Source of the DNA: Hyphomicrobium zavarzinii ATCC 27496
Lineage (GTDB): Bacteria > Pseudomonadota > Alphaproteobacteria > Rhizobiales > Hyphomicrobiaceae
NCBI RefSeq assembly: GCF_000383415.1
Contig: NZ_KB911255.1
Location: 418,001-482,000, forward strand
Length of the DNA stretch: 64,000 bases
Direction: 5' to 3'
Positions 1-9,036 of this stretch are shown here, in pieces. Within the stretch, counting starts at the first letter, position 1. Every line of letters starts with the position of its first letter. The position numbers and the translations under genes were made by a program. The notes below the pieces were generated by a model, which was given only the letters and a program-made list of their open reading frames with translations, had not been told where the DNA came from and did no database searches.

Positions 1-2
1 GA

Positions 3-1205
3 GGCCGCCAGCCCGCTTCGGCCTCCGTCGTCATCCGCACCGAGATGGCGGCCGACGCCTCGACCGCGCAGGCGATCCGTCACCTCGTCGCGGCGGCCGT
101 TCCGGGCCTGACCGTCGATGACATCAGCATTCTGAGCACCGACGGCACCGTGCTCGCCTCCGCGGGCGATGCCAGCTCCACGTCATCGAGCCGGATGATC
201 GAGCTCGAGAAGACGGTGAGCAAGGATCTGACCGACAATGTTCGCAAGACGCTGACGCCCTATCTCGGCCTCGATAATTTCGAGGTCAGCGTCGCGGCGC
301 GCCTCAACATCGACAAACGCCAGACCAACGAGACCTCGTTCGATCCGGATTCCAAGGTCGAGCGCTCGCTGCGCGTCGTAAAGGAAAGCGGAAGCCAGCA
401 GGATACCTCCAGCAAGCAGCCGGTGGGTGTCGAGCAGAACGTTCCGGAGCAGAGCGCGGGCGGCTCGGGCGGCGATCAATCGAAGCGCACCAACGAGCGG
501 CGCGAGGATCTCACGAACTTCGAGCTCAACTCGAAGACGATCTCCACAACGAGCGAGGGCTACCGGATCGACGCGCTGACGATCGCGGTCGTGCTCAACC
601 GCAAGAGGTTGCTGGCGACGCTGGGTGAATCCGCGACGCCGGAAGCCGTGCAGGCGCAGGTGAAAGAGGTCGAAAGACTGGTCGGAACCGCGGCTGGCGT
701 GGATGTGAAGCGCGGCGATCAGATCAGCGTCGTGGCCGTCGAGTTCGCCGAAGACACCCAAATGAACCAGGGCTTCGACACAGCGAGCCTCATGGGGCCG
801 CTGATCGGGCTCGCTACGGGACTGATCAAGGCACTGACGGTGCTCGGCCTCGTGTTCATCGTGGTTACGTTCGGACTGCGGCCCGTGACGCGGCTGCTGC
901 TCGACCAGAAGGAAGGTGCGCAGGTGGCCGGCGGAGCGCTTGGCGCGGCCGAAGGTGGCGCGGCCGTCGACGACGGGTCGCTGCTCACCTCGAACGAAGA
1001 GGCGGAGATCGCGGCTCTCGCGGCCGACTCCGCGGCGACCGCCGAACTGCTTGGCATCAAGGCGCAGCGCGAGCCCAATCTCATCGAGGACATCACGACC
1101 GACGTCATGCGCTTGTCGCAGCGCCGGCTCGAGCAGATGGTCGCGCTCGATGAAGAGCAAGCCGCCAACATCCTCAAGCAGTGGATGCGGGAGCGGGCCG
1201 CATGA
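3..1205 (+). CDS. fliF: Flagellar MS-ring protein FliF (C-terminal part, cut by window edge)
   Basis: FliF forms the membrane-embedded MS ring that carries the rotor. The reading frame is open from the left edge, so the N-terminal part lies outside the window. The first visible residues (PASASVVIRTE) belong to the periplasmic ring-building domain. A hydrophobic stretch near visible residues 260-290 is the second membrane segment, and the last ~35 residues (DVMRLSQRRLEQMV then EEQAANILKQWM) match the FliG-binding tail. The stop overlaps the next start as ATGA, so this is the visible head of a flagellar operon. Identification is firm; only completeness is limited. Confidence 0.93.
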   Translation, partial: GRQPASASVVIRTEMAADASTAQAIRHLVAAAVPGLTVDDISILSTDGTVLASAGDASSTSSSRMIELEKTVSKDLTDNVRKTLTPYLGLDNFEVSVAARLNIDKRQTNETSFDPDSKVERSLRVVKESGSQQDTSSKQPVGVEQNVPEQSAGGSGGDQSKRTNERREDLTNFELNSKTISTTSEGYRIDALTIAVVLNRKRLLATLGESATPEAVQAQVKEVERLVGTAAGVDVKRGDQISVVAVEFAEDTQMNQGFDTASLMGPLIGLATGLIKALTVLGLVFIVVTFGLRPVTRLLLDQKEGAQVAGGALGAAEGGAAVDDGSLLTSNEEAEIAALAADSAATAELLGIKAQREPNLIEDITTDVMRLSQRRLEQMVALDEEQAANILKQWMRERAA

Positions 1206-1804
1206 CGACGGCACTTCCGGTCGCCTACTACCTCACCGAGATGAGCGGGGAGCCGTCACGGCGTGGCGGCCGAGCCCCGATCGGCGGAGAGGGCAACTCA
1301 GATATCGCCGCGCAGATCAGCGATGCGCACGCCCGCGGCATTCTGGAAGCGCGCGCAGCCGCGCAGGTGGAAACCGACGCGGCCCTCGCAGCTCAAGCAG
1401 CCGCGTTCGAAAAGAAGCTTGCCGCCGAGCGGCAGAAATGGGCGGCAGAGCAGGGCGCGCTTCTTGGGCAGCTTCTCTCGTCGTCCATGGAGGATGTCGA
1501 GCGGCGCATTGCCGATCAAGCGAGCCGCATTCTCGTTCCGATCATCAGCGAGCAGTCCCGCGTAAAGGCCATCGAGGAGCTATCCGCTCTCCTCAACAGT
1601 CTGCTGGCGAAGGGCGAGTACGCGAAAGTCTCTGTCTCTGGGCCGAATGATCTGATCTCGGCGATGGAAGGCCGGCTGGGTGCCTATGAGGGTGTGTCGT
1701 TCTCGGTGACCGAGAGCGTTGATGTGACCGTGCGCGCCGACGAGACGATTATCGAAACACAGCTCGGCGCCTGGGCGAACGCAATCGAGAGGGATGGCGC
1801 ATGA
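1202..1804 (+). CDS. FliH-like flagellar export/assembly protein
   Basis: A 200-residue protein with an Ala/Glu/Lys-rich coiled-coil centre (about residues 45-110) and a C-terminal part ending DVTVRADETIIETQLGAWA, which resembles the closing segment of FliH/YscL-type ATPase regulators. FliH normally restrains and docks the export ATPase FliI. I chose ATG 1202 because it overlaps the fliF stop (ATGA); an upstream ATG at 1181 lies inside fliF. Its stop overlaps the motB start. The position between fliF and motB supports a flagellar role, but FliH-type proteins diverge strongly, so the family call is good and the exact function is inferred. Confidence 0.75.
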   Translation: MTTALPVAYYLTEMSGEPSRRGGRAPIGGEGNSDIAAQISDAHARGILEARAAAQVETDAALAAQAAAFEKKLAAERQKWAAEQGALLGQLLSSSMEDVERRIADQASRILVPIISEQSRVKAIEELSALLNSLLAKGEYAKVSVSGPNDLISAMEGRLGAYEGVSFSVTESVDVTVRADETIIETQLGAWANAIERDGA

Positions 1805-3024
1805 GTGCCGACGGAGATGTGTCTAGCCCGCATGAGGTCGTCATCGTCCGGCGTCGCGGCGGTGACGGCGAGGAAGGCCATCACGGCGGTGCGTGGAAAA
1901 TCGCGTTCGCCGACCTCATGACGGCGATGATGGCGTTCTTCCTTGTGATGTGGCTCCTCAACGTTTCCGACAAGGAGAAGATCCAGCAGATCGCCACCTA
2001 CTTCAATCCGCTGAAGCTCAATTCTAAGAGGCCGACCACGAAAGGCGTCGAGGAGGAGCAGGAGACGGAGAAGACCGCTCCCACGACGGTCGGGCCCTCC
2101 GACAAAGGCGCCAACATCAGCGACATCGAGGGCAAGGACAAGATGCAGGGCGCTTCGAAGCCGGGAGGCGACGGAGAGCTCAAGGAGGGCGTGGCGCAGA
2201 AGGCCGAGGAGGAGCTGTTCAACGACCCTTACGGCGTGCTGGCACGGCTCGCGCTCAAGGCCGCGAGCGACAACGATCAGATCAAGGACGCCAAGAGCGA
2301 GAGTACGCTGCCCGGGGGAGACGCCTACAGCAATCCGTTCGAGCCGTTCGCAGAGCGCCCCATTGTTCCGGACAAGAACACGGGCCAGGCCGAGCCGTCG
2401 CCGATGACACTCGACGAGGCGGGTGATTATCCGAAGCCCCCGGGCCTCGAGCCGCCGCTCGAGGTCAAGCCGGAAGAAGCGGGGGAGCCGGCGCCCAAGG
2501 CCGTCCCCGCGGAAGCGCAGCCGGCAGATGCAGCAAAGGACGCGGACGCGGAAAAGAGCAAGGCGGAAGCGCGCGCTCTCGAAGGCGAGATTTTGAAGGA
2601 GCTTCAGGGACTCGCGCCGGAGAAGAAGCCAAGCATCGAGGTGAAGAAGGTCGACGAGGGCTATCTGATCAGTCTCACGGACGATTTTCGTTTCGGCATG
2701 TTTGCCAGCGCTTCCGCAGAGCCGCGGCCTGAGCTGGTGCTCGTGATGGAGAAAGTGGCGAAGGTGCTGGCTGCGCGCGACGGCAACATTGTCGTGCGCG
2801 GGCACACGGACGCGAAGAAATTCCGGTCGGAGAAGAACAACAACTGGCGTCTTTCTATGTCGCGCGCGCAGATGGCCTACTACATGCTCGTGCGGGGCGG
2901 CGTTCAGGAAACCCGCTTCGAGAGCATCGAGGGGCAGGCCGATCGCAAGCCTAAGATTCCGTCAGATCCCAATGCGGCGGAGAACCGCCGTATCGAGATC
3001 CTTCTCAGGGTGCCCAGGACGTGA
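1801..3024 (+). CDS. motB: Flagellar stator protein MotB
   Basis: Stator subunit that couples ion flow to rotation and anchors to peptidoglycan. Residues about 31-55 form the single membrane helix with the ion-binding aspartate (D38 in AFADLMTAMMAFF). A long Pro/Glu/Lys-rich periplasmic linker fills roughly residues 70-270. The C-terminal OmpA-like domain contains the VVRGHTDAKKF motif that binds peptidoglycan. At 407 residues it is longer than enteric MotB (~310), the extra being linker, as in alphaproteobacterial MotB proteins that work with MotC. It overlaps its neighbours on both sides by 4 bp. No motA is visible here. Confidence 0.95.
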   Translation: MSADGDVSSPHEVVIVRRRGGDGEEGHHGGAWKIAFADLMTAMMAFFLVMWLLNVSDKEKIQQIATYFNPLKLNSKRPTTKGVEEEQETEKTAPTTVGPSDKGANISDIEGKDKMQGASKPGGDGELKEGVAQKAEEELFNDPYGVLARLALKAASDNDQIKDAKSESTLPGGDAYSNPFEPFAERPIVPDKNTGQAEPSPMTLDEAGDYPKPPGLEPPLEVKPEEAGEPAPKAVPAEAQPADAAKDADAEKSKAEARALEGEILKELQGLAPEKKPSIEVKKVDEGYLISLTDDFRFGMFASASAEPRPELVLVMEKVAKVLAARDGNIVVRGHTDAKKFRSEKNNNWRLSMSRAQMAYYMLVRGGVQETRFESIEGQADRKPKIPSDPNAAENRRIEILLRVPRT

Positions 3025-4328
3025 TGAGAGGTGGTGCTCTCTTCCTGCTGCTCGCACTCGCCTGCCTCTCGGCCGGCGCCGGCGGAGCCATAGCGGCGGG
3101 AGACCATGGCGAGAGCGCGAAGGCGGAAAGCACTCCGCCGCCCGAGGGCGCGGAAGCCGGGCATGGCGAGGCCACCGATAACGCGAAGGCTGCTGAAGGC
3201 GGCGAAGCGGAGGGCGAGCCTCCGCCTGAACCGCTTTGGCCCGAGATGCCGGCCGTTGAGCTCGACAAGCAGCCCTACGTTCTCGTGCGCTCGCTTCGCT
3301 CCGTGCAAGACGAGGTCGCTTCCGGCAGCACGACGGCGCATGAGCTTCAGCGGAAATTGCTGCGCGATTACGGCGAGCAGATGCGCGATCTGCCTGTGGG
3401 CGCCTGGGACGACGTTCGCAATGTTCGCGCGGCCATCTTTTTCGTTCTGAGCGGCGGCGATCCGGCGGTTCTCAAGACGGTTATCGGGCGTAAGAAGACG
3501 CCGTTCATCGAGCGCCGTCTTCTCAAGGGTGCGCTGGCCTACGGGGAAGGCCGGCTCGTCGATGCGCTGAGCATGATCCACAAGATCGAAGCCCGGAAGC
3601 TCGATCCGTTGCTCGGCGGCATGATCGCGCTCATCCAGGGCACGCTGATCGGCAAGAAGGACATCAAGAAGGCCATCGATTTCTTCGACGAGGCGCGCCT
3701 GCTCGCGCCGGGAACGCTGATCGAGGAATCGGCCCTGCGCCAGCAGATCCTGCTCCTGGCGCGAGAAGGCGAGGTGGAGCGCTTCGACGTGCTCGCCTCA
3801 CAGTATTCGCGCCGCTTTCCACGCTCGCTTTTCGCGCGCAACTTCCGCAGGCAGTTCTTTGCTGGCGTGGCGCGTCAGAACTACAAGCGCGCGTCGGAGT
3901 GGGTGTCGCGCACCGAGTCCGAGCTGATGAAGGTGCCCGCGGCCGAACGTGTCGGCCTCTACCTTTCGATTGCGGAGGAAGCGACGAAGGGCGGCAACAT
4001 CGACATCGCGAAGTTCGCGGCGAACAAGGCGCGGGATCTCTCGCAGCCTGGCAGCCGCGCGGTCGAGCGGGCGAAGCTGTTCGAGGGGGCGTCCCTGGTC
4101 GCGACCGACGAGTTCGAGCGCGGGGTCGAGCTGCTGAACCAGGTCGATGTCGCAAAGCTCGGTGCTTCGGATCGGGAGGTGCGCGAGTCCGCGCTCGCCG
4201 TGGCGCGGTCTGTCGGCAAGTGGCCGGAGGCTCCGGAGAAGCTCGAGGAAGCGCCGCCGGAAGCCGTCGGCCGTGCGCAGACGTTGCTTTCGAAAGTCGA
4301 TTCACTATTGGAAGGAGTGCCGCAGTGA
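3021..4328 (+). CDS. motC: Periplasmic motility protein MotC
   Basis: A 435-residue protein with an N-terminal signal peptide (hydrophobic run about residues 6-25, ending near AIAAG), then an acidic Ala/Glu/Pro-rich stretch and an alpha-helical body. In Sinorhizobium, MotC is a periplasmic partner of MotB that helps control flagellar rotation. The gene follows motB with a 4-bp overlap and precedes fliK, the arrangement expected for motC. The call rests on position, length, export signal and overall character rather than on catalytic residues. Confidence 0.8.
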   Translation: MMRGGALFLLLALACLSAGAGGAIAAGDHGESAKAESTPPPEGAEAGHGEATDNAKAAEGGEAEGEPPPEPLWPEMPAVELDKQPYVLVRSLRSVQDEVASGSTTAHELQRKLLRDYGEQMRDLPVGAWDDVRNVRAAIFFVLSGGDPAVLKTVIGRKKTPFIERRLLKGALAYGEGRLVDALSMIHKIEARKLDPLLGGMIALIQGTLIGKKDIKKAIDFFDEARLLAPGTLIEESALRQQILLLAREGEVERFDVLASQYSRRFPRSLFARNFRRQFFAGVARQNYKRASEWVSRTESELMKVPAAERVGLYLSIAEEATKGGNIDIAKFAANKARDLSQPGSRAVERAKLFEGASLVATDEFERGVELLNQVDVAKLGASDREVRESALAVARSVGKWPEAPEKLEEAPPEAVGRAQTLLSKVDSLLEGVPQ

Positions 4329-5920
4329 GCGCCGCGCAGGCTTTGAATTCAGCCATGCTCTCCGTGACAACGAGTGTGCGCCAGAGCCCGGGTGAGGGCG
4401 CGCGCAACGATCGTGGAGACACGTCATTTCGCGATGCTCTGGATTCGGCTTCGCGCTCTTCGGATACGCCGGCTTCCTCGTCTTCGCGGAGCGCGAACGC
4501 GTCCGAACGGGCGAGCACAGAGCGCAAGGACGCGAGCAACGAGGATGCGGCCGATACGGGCAAGCGCGAGGACGATTCCGCGCGGTCGAGCGACGAGGGC
4601 ACGAAGCGGACCGACCAGGGCGGTGTCACTGGCCTTTCGTTGATTCTTGCGGCGTTGGAAAAGCCTGTCGAGCCTTCGGACCCGGCTCAGAGCGGGGAGT
4701 TTGCCGAGGCACTCGCGACATTGAAGACGGGCGAAGCGCTGGTGCGCCGTGGCGATATCACGGAGGATAAGAAGGCCGAGACGCAAGAGGACGGACCACT
4801 GCTGCCGAGCGAGGTCATCGAAAACGAGGATCAGCTCGATGCGGCCAAGCTTCTGGCCCTTCTCAAGAACCCGGAGGCGTCCGAGGAAATCGGCGTGGAC
4901 GCGCTCGCTGACGCACCCGGCGTGGAGCCTCCGGTCGAGATCAAGGTGACCGTCCTGGGCCAGGAGAAGCATCTGGCTCTGGAGCCGATGCCATCGGATG
5001 CGGTCGCGTCTTTCGGTGAGCCGGTGGATGCGGCTGCGTCGGAGGCGGCGGAGGCCGCTCCGGAGGGAGAGCAGCTTGCCCGTGAGACGGCAGCAGCCAA
5101 GGCGGGACAGGGTGTTCGAGAGACGTTCGATCGCGTCCGGCCGGAGATGAATACAGACACCACCGCATCCAAGAGCGAGACCGGTGCGAGCCGGTCACCG
5201 GCGGTCGAGGCGCGGAGCCAGGGTGGCAGCGCATCCGCGGATCAAGCCATGGGAGCCCATGCGGGCGGGCGCCAGCAGGATAGCGGAGGCTCTTCGAGCG
5301 GGAATTCGCAACAGCAGGGGGCGAACTCGTTCGTGTCCATGCTCAACGCCGCTCAGGCCAGCCGGCCGATGGACGAGGCCTCCGATGCGACTGGCACTTA
5401 CGAGCCCCTGAGCGATCAGATCGCCCGGGAGGTGAAAGCTGAGTTGCGGGCCGATGGCCTCGGCGAAAGCTCGTCGGAAGGCGTGGTCAAGGTCCTGAGC
5501 ATCGAGCTCAAGCCCGCCAATCTCGGCAGCGTGACGGTGCGGCTCGCGCTCAAGGACAACGCGATCACCGTGCATCTCGAGACACAGCGGCGCGAGACGC
5601 TGGCCGTGATCGAGCGAGAACGCGATGCGCTGGTCGGTGCTTTGTCCTCGGCGGGCTACTCGGTCGACGGCGTCACGACCGGCCCGCAGAGCGAAGCCTC
5701 CCGCTTGAGCGTTACGCAGTCCGGCTTCGGCGGTTCCGGCTCCGCGGCATCCCAAGGGTCGCCGCAGGGGCAGCTTGGCCAGGGCCTCGCGAATTCCTCC
5801 GGTGGCCAAGGCCGCCAGGAGAACGGATCTTTCGGCCGGCAGGACTATCCCACACCCGCGGATGGTAAGGATGCCGGCAGCAACGGCATTCGCAGGAGCG
5901 CGGAAGGGCTATATGTTTAA
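4325..5920 (+). CDS. fliK: Flagellar hook-length control protein FliK
   Basis: FliK is a secreted ruler that sets hook length and switches export specificity. The start is GTG 4325, which overlaps the motC stop (GTGA) and has GGAAGGAG about 7 bases upstream; the same frame is open further upstream but only inside motC. The 531-residue product has a long low-complexity Ser/Glu/Ala region and, near residues 380-460, the conserved hook-length domain (LSIELKPANLGSVTVRL, then QRRETLAVIERERDALVGAL). The Gly/Ser/Gln-rich tail is also typical. Confidence 0.88.
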   Translation: MSAAQALNSAMLSVTTSVRQSPGEGARNDRGDTSFRDALDSASRSSDTPASSSSRSANASERASTERKDASNEDAADTGKREDDSARSSDEGTKRTDQGGVTGLSLILAALEKPVEPSDPAQSGEFAEALATLKTGEALVRRGDITEDKKAETQEDGPLLPSEVIENEDQLDAAKLLALLKNPEASEEIGVDALADAPGVEPPVEIKVTVLGQEKHLALEPMPSDAVASFGEPVDAAASEAAEAAPEGEQLARETAAAKAGQGVRETFDRVRPEMNTDTTASKSETGASRSPAVEARSQGGSASADQAMGAHAGGRQQDSGGSSSGNSQQQGANSFVSMLNAAQASRPMDEASDATGTYEPLSDQIAREVKAELRADGLGESSSEGVVKVLSIELKPANLGSVTVRLALKDNAITVHLETQRRETLAVIERERDALVGALSSAGYSVDGVTTGPQSEASRLSVTQSGFGGSGSAASQGSPQGQLGQGLANSSGGQGRQENGSFGRQDYPTPADGKDAGSNGIRRSAEGLYV

Positions 5921-5957
5921 TCCCGCGTAAACGGCGTTGTTAGAGCGTGAGTTCGGT

Positions 5958-6362
5958 ATGAGCGTAATTCCATTCCCGTCTGGTCCACGAGCGGCGAGAG
6001 CGATGACAAGCACAGGACTTCTCGGGCCCTTCAGGCTCGCTTACGACGACATTACCGACACCATCCCGCGCGTCGCGCCGGGAGCCTTTGTGCTTGGACA
6101 CAAAGGCCCCGACGGCAGGTTCTATGTCGACTACGTCGGCCGGGCCGACCATGACGTCCGCGACAAGCTTCTTCAGCTCATCGGGTCGGGCAATCTGTTC
6201 AAGTACAGATGCTCGACGTCCAGTGAGGCGGCCTTCCATGCGGAGTGCGAACTGTTCCACGACTTCCAGCCGCCGGGGAACCGGATGCATCCGGATAGGC
6301 CGGCCGGCACTAATTGGGAATGTCCGAGGTGTCGTTTCTTTCGCCTTCAAGGGCGAGCATAG
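5958..6362 (+). CDS. Unknown small protein with GIY-YIG-like core and C-terminal CxxC
   Basis: About 134 residues. The centre (FYVDYVGRADHDVRDKL) resembles the start of GIY-YIG nuclease-like folds (a Y...YVGR pattern), followed by an EAAFHAECELFHDF segment and a C-terminal WECPRCRFF. This pattern resembles a small family of uncharacterised bacterial proteins, and I cannot assign an activity. ATG 5958 is preferred over TTG 5937; a start at 6003 is also possible. The 3' end overlaps the opposite-strand small gene by about 50 bp. The gene follows fliK but has no obvious flagellar link. Confidence 0.6.
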   Translation: MSVIPFPSGPRAARAMTSTGLLGPFRLAYDDITDTIPRVAPGAFVLGHKGPDGRFYVDYVGRADHDVRDKLLQLIGSGNLFKYRCSTSSEAAFHAECELFHDFQPPGNRMHPDRPAGTNWECPRCRFFRLQGRA

Positions 6363-6534
6363 CCATGATGTCGCTCAGCGCGGCTTGATAGCCATGGTGC
6401 CAATAGGCACGCTCGGGCGTATGGGCATCGAGGTGACGCTGGTCGACGTCGGTGTACGGGGCTTCTTCCTCCAGCCACTCGCGGATGTTGTCGCGACGCT
6501 GACGGAGCATAGTCACATTGGCTTTCTGGTACAT
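6310..6534 (-). CDS. Conserved small hypothetical protein
   Basis: A 74-residue soluble protein. Its core (DQRHLDAHTPERAYWHHGYQAALSD) has the balanced composition of a real protein and resembles short uncharacterised rhizobial proteins that I recall but cannot verify here. It has no signal peptide or membrane helix. It converges with, and slightly overlaps, the upstream plus-strand gene. No ribosome binding site stands out before the ATG. Function unknown. Confidence 0.55.
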   Translation of the reverse strand: MYQKANVTMLRQRRDNIREWLEEEAPYTDVDQRHLDAHTPERAYWHHGYQAALSDIMAMLALEGERNDTSDIPN

Positions 6535-6779
6535 GTTTGAACCGACCCTGACCCTGATACTTTTTTCGGCTCACCGCTTTGGTGCGGCAGCGTCACTCTT
6601 TGTACCTCAGGGCCTCTTGCAGTCGGCTTAGGTGACACAGGAAAAGTTTGCTCAAATTTTACGGGCTTATTCGTGCCAGAACGGGACAGGCAGTAACGGC
6701 TCGTCAGGCTTCGGCACGGTGAGGCGGGAAGACCGGCGCAATTGCGATGGCACAACGCTTCCAGTGAGCCGCTAAGAGC

Positions 6780-7073
6780 TCAGTGGATCTCCGGTAGAAC
6801 GTCTCCGATGCGGCGCGGACCGGCCGGCTTTCTAGGCGTGGCGGTCTCGGTAGGGGCTTTTTCGACGATCTCAGCGGCAATACGGCGAATCCAGCCGTCG
6901 ATGGTGGCTTGTGGATCGCGGCCATGGGCTACGTCGGTCGCGACTGCATTGACGAGCGCGCGGGCAAGAGCCGTCGCACGGGTTTCTCCCAAAGGGCGGG
7001 ACAACTCACCGAGAGCGGAGATTCGAGCGCGAAGGTTAGCGGATAGCTGCATGGCTGCACCAAACGAGGACAC
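6780..7073 (-). CDS. Hypothetical small helical protein
   Basis: About 97 residues, predicted helical (NLRARISALGELSRPLGETR, then LARALVNAVATDVA), with a short Pro/Arg-rich tail. The start would be GTG 7073, with ATG 7052 as an alternative. Composition looks more like a true protein than the overlapping plus-strand frame, but there is no recognised domain and no clear ribosome binding site. Function unknown. Confidence 0.42.
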   Translation of the reverse strand: MSSFGAAMQLSANLRARISALGELSRPLGETRATALARALVNAVATDVAHGRDPQATIDGWIRRIAAEIVEKAPTETATPRKPAGPRRIGDVLPEIH

Positions 7074-7192
7074 ATACCGTTCTACGCAACTGCCGTGCCA
7101 AGGATCTCGTGAGTCTGGGTCTGGAAATCGGCGTCAGCTTTACGCAAGGGCCTCGGGTTAACAAGGCTGGTCGGAGGCCACAGATCCCTGCC

Positions 7193-7981
7193 ATGCACAG
7201 CTTTTATCTGGATGCGATCCGCAACTTCGAAGGTTTCACGCCCAAGGCGACTTGGGACTATGCGCAGCACACGAACGGCTACGGCACGCGGGCACGCTAC
7301 GCCGGTGAGGTCATCAGCCGTACGGAGGCTGAGCGCAGGTTCCAGGCCGAGGTGTCGTCTGCGCGTTCGATCGTCGAAAAGGCGGCGCCGCATGTGGACG
7401 AAGGCACCAAGGCGGCGCTGACGTCGCTCACCTACAACGCGGGAACGGCTTGGATCGACAGCGGCCTCGGCGATGCCGTGCGGCGGGGCGATCTCGATGC
7501 AGCCCGCGACATCTTCCAGAAATACAACAAGGCGGGCGGCGAGGTTCTGCCGGGGCTCGTCAATCGGCGCACTCAGGAAGCGATGTGGATCGGCAATCCG
7601 GACGCCATGCCGGTCGCCAGCGCCTCGAACGACGCGGCGGCGAGCGGCGGCGCGGCGGAGATGTTGCCGCCGGTCGTGCTCGATCGTGATGCGAGCGCGC
7701 TCAAGGTCGCCGAGCTTTTGAAGGCGAGACCGCCACGCTCGACCGATGCACCGGGCGACACCGGATCGGTCGCGCTCGAGCGCGGGCCGCGGACGGAGCG
7801 TCTTGCGGTCAGGACAATGCTGCAGAGCGTAGCGGGCGACGCGCTGGCCGCACTTGTCGATACAGAAGGCCTCGGAGCCAACAACATCGCCGACATCACG
7901 CGGCTCGCGCAGCTCGGGAGAGGCAGCGAGCTTGCACGGCCTGACCGGGATCGTCAGGAAAAAGAAACGCGGCGGATTTGA
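7193..7981 (+). CDS. GH24 phage-type lysozyme (endolysin-like)
   Basis: Predicted muramidase cutting peptidoglycan between MurNAc and GlcNAc. The N-terminal ~145 residues are a T4-lysozyme/endolysin-type domain: E13 in RNFEGF, D22, T27 and the following NGYGTRA form the catalytic E-x8-D-x4-T pattern (T4 lysozyme has E-x8-D-x5-T). TSLTYNAGTAW and PGLVNRRTQEAMWIG are also family signatures. Residues ~150-262 are an Ala-rich tail without a known domain. No signal peptide is seen from ATG 7193; an upstream GTG 7109 would add 28 residues. It lies between the flagellar and chemotaxis runs without phage neighbours, so a cell-wall opening role for flagella is possible but unproven. Its stop codon falls in a terminator loop. 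Confidence 0.82.
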   Translation: MHSFYLDAIRNFEGFTPKATWDYAQHTNGYGTRARYAGEVISRTEAERRFQAEVSSARSIVEKAAPHVDEGTKAALTSLTYNAGTAWIDSGLGDAVRRGDLDAARDIFQKYNKAGGEVLPGLVNRRTQEAMWIGNPDAMPVASASNDAAASGGAAEMLPPVVLDRDASALKVAELLKARPPRSTDAPGDTGSVALERGPRTERLAVRTMLQSVAGDALAALVDTEGLGANNIADITRLAQLGRGSELARPDRDRQEKETRRI

Positions 7982-7991
7982 CCGCCGCGTT
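7957..7991 (-). terminator. Intrinsic terminator, probably for the cheR operon
   Basis: A perfect 10-bp stem (AACGCGGCGG at 7966-7975 with CCGCCGCGTT at 7982-7991) and a 6-base loop. Read on the minus strand it is followed by a T-rich tract (TTTCTTTTTC), so it best serves cheR, which ends at 8019. The TGA of the plus-strand lysozyme sits in the loop, so the hairpin may also stop that transcript. Confidence 0.8.
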
Positions 7992-8018
7992 CAATACGTC
8001 CAATTCTGAGATGATGAC

Positions 8019-8966
8019 CTAGCCGGCGGTGCGAAAGCGGGCCGCGGCATTCATGGCCGTTGCGCCAAAGCCGGGCGGCAGGGTGGGAGCCGGTGTGTCG
8101 ATGCGCGAGGCAAAGCGGGAAGCCGCGTCTGCTGCGGGAGACGCCATGGCGCCGCCGCGCTGGAAAATTCCGCGGTGCTCGGGATGCGGGACAAGATCCG
8201 TCTTGAGGCCGATCAAGCTTTCGGATGCGCCGAGCGTGAGGAAGCCATCGGGCGCAAGGATGCGCGTCATGCGGCCGAGGATGTCCATCTTGCGGGCGGC
8301 ATCGAAGTAGATCAGCACGTTGCGGCAGAAGATGATGTCGAAGCGGCCGAGGGAGGTGTAGTCGGCGAGCAGGTTCATCTGGCGAAAGGTGACCTTCGAG
8401 CGCATCGCGTCCGAGATCTGCCAGCTATCGCCGATCTGATTGAAGTGGCGCAGCAGCATGGGCGTCGGCAGGCCGCGCTGAACCTCGAACTGCGAATAGA
8501 TGCCTTTGCGGGCCTTTTCGAGCACCTGGTCCGAAAGGTCGGTTCCGAGGATCTCGATCTTCCAGCCGGGCATACGTGCCGCGTTCTCGTCCAGGATCAT
8601 CGCGAGCGAGTAGGCTTCCTGGCCGGTGGAGGCCGCGGCGGACCAGATGCGCAGGCGCTTGTCGTTCTGGCGTGACGCGATCAGCGCCGGCAGCATGACG
8701 TTGCGGAACTGATCGAAGGGGGCCTTGTCGCGAAAGAAGTAGGTCTCGTTGATCGTCATCGCCTCGATGACGTCTTTGGTGAGCTTGGGGTTCTGGTTCT
8801 TCTGGAGGATGAGCACCAGTTCCTCGAGCCCCGAAAGCTTTTCGCGCCGGACGATCGGCATGACGCGGCTTTCGACGAGGTACTTCTTGCTCTGCTCCAT
8901 CACCAGGCCGGACGAGCGGCGCAAGAATTCGCAAAGGGCGTCAAATGCTTGGGACATGTTACGCAT
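8019..8966 (-). CDS. cheR: Chemoreceptor methyltransferase CheR
   Basis: Methylates glutamates on chemoreceptors using S-adenosylmethionine, setting adaptation. About 315 residues: an N-terminal helical CheR_N domain (residues 5-60), then a Rossmann methyltransferase with RIWSAAASTGQEAYSLAM (SAM loop), ILGTDLSDQVLEKARKGIY and FDIIFCRNVLIYFD. The C-terminal ~40 residues are Ala/Pro-rich. ATG 8966 is used; GTG 8969 and ATG 8957 are also possible. Last gene of the fliG-cheR run. No cheB is present in the window. Confidence 0.95.
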   Translation of the reverse strand: MRNMSQAFDALCEFLRRSSGLVMEQSKKYLVESRVMPIVRREKLSGLEELVLILQKNQNPKLTKDVIEAMTINETYFFRDKAPFDQFRNVMLPALIASRQNDKRLRIWSAAASTGQEAYSLAMILDENAARMPGWKIEILGTDLSDQVLEKARKGIYSQFEVQRGLPTPMLLRHFNQIGDSWQISDAMRSKVTFRQMNLLADYTSLGRFDIIFCRNVLIYFDAARKMDILGRMTRILAPDGFLTLGASESLIGLKTDLVPHPEHRGIFQRGGAMASPAADAASRFASRIDTPAPTLPPGFGATAMNAAARFRTAG

Positions 8967-9036
8967 CACTTATATTAAGGTTGAGCCGATCGTGGCGGGC
9001 TTGCCTTCGCGGGCTCACACGCACGGGCTTTGATCG

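Noticed and set aside
183-1214. 343-codon minus-strand frame opposite fliF
   Set aside because: Arg/Leu-rich shadow; fliF on the other strand is clear.
3899-4324. Upstream extension of fliK
   Set aside because: The frame is open inside motC, but GTG 4325 with a good ribosome site and stop/start overlap is the natural start.
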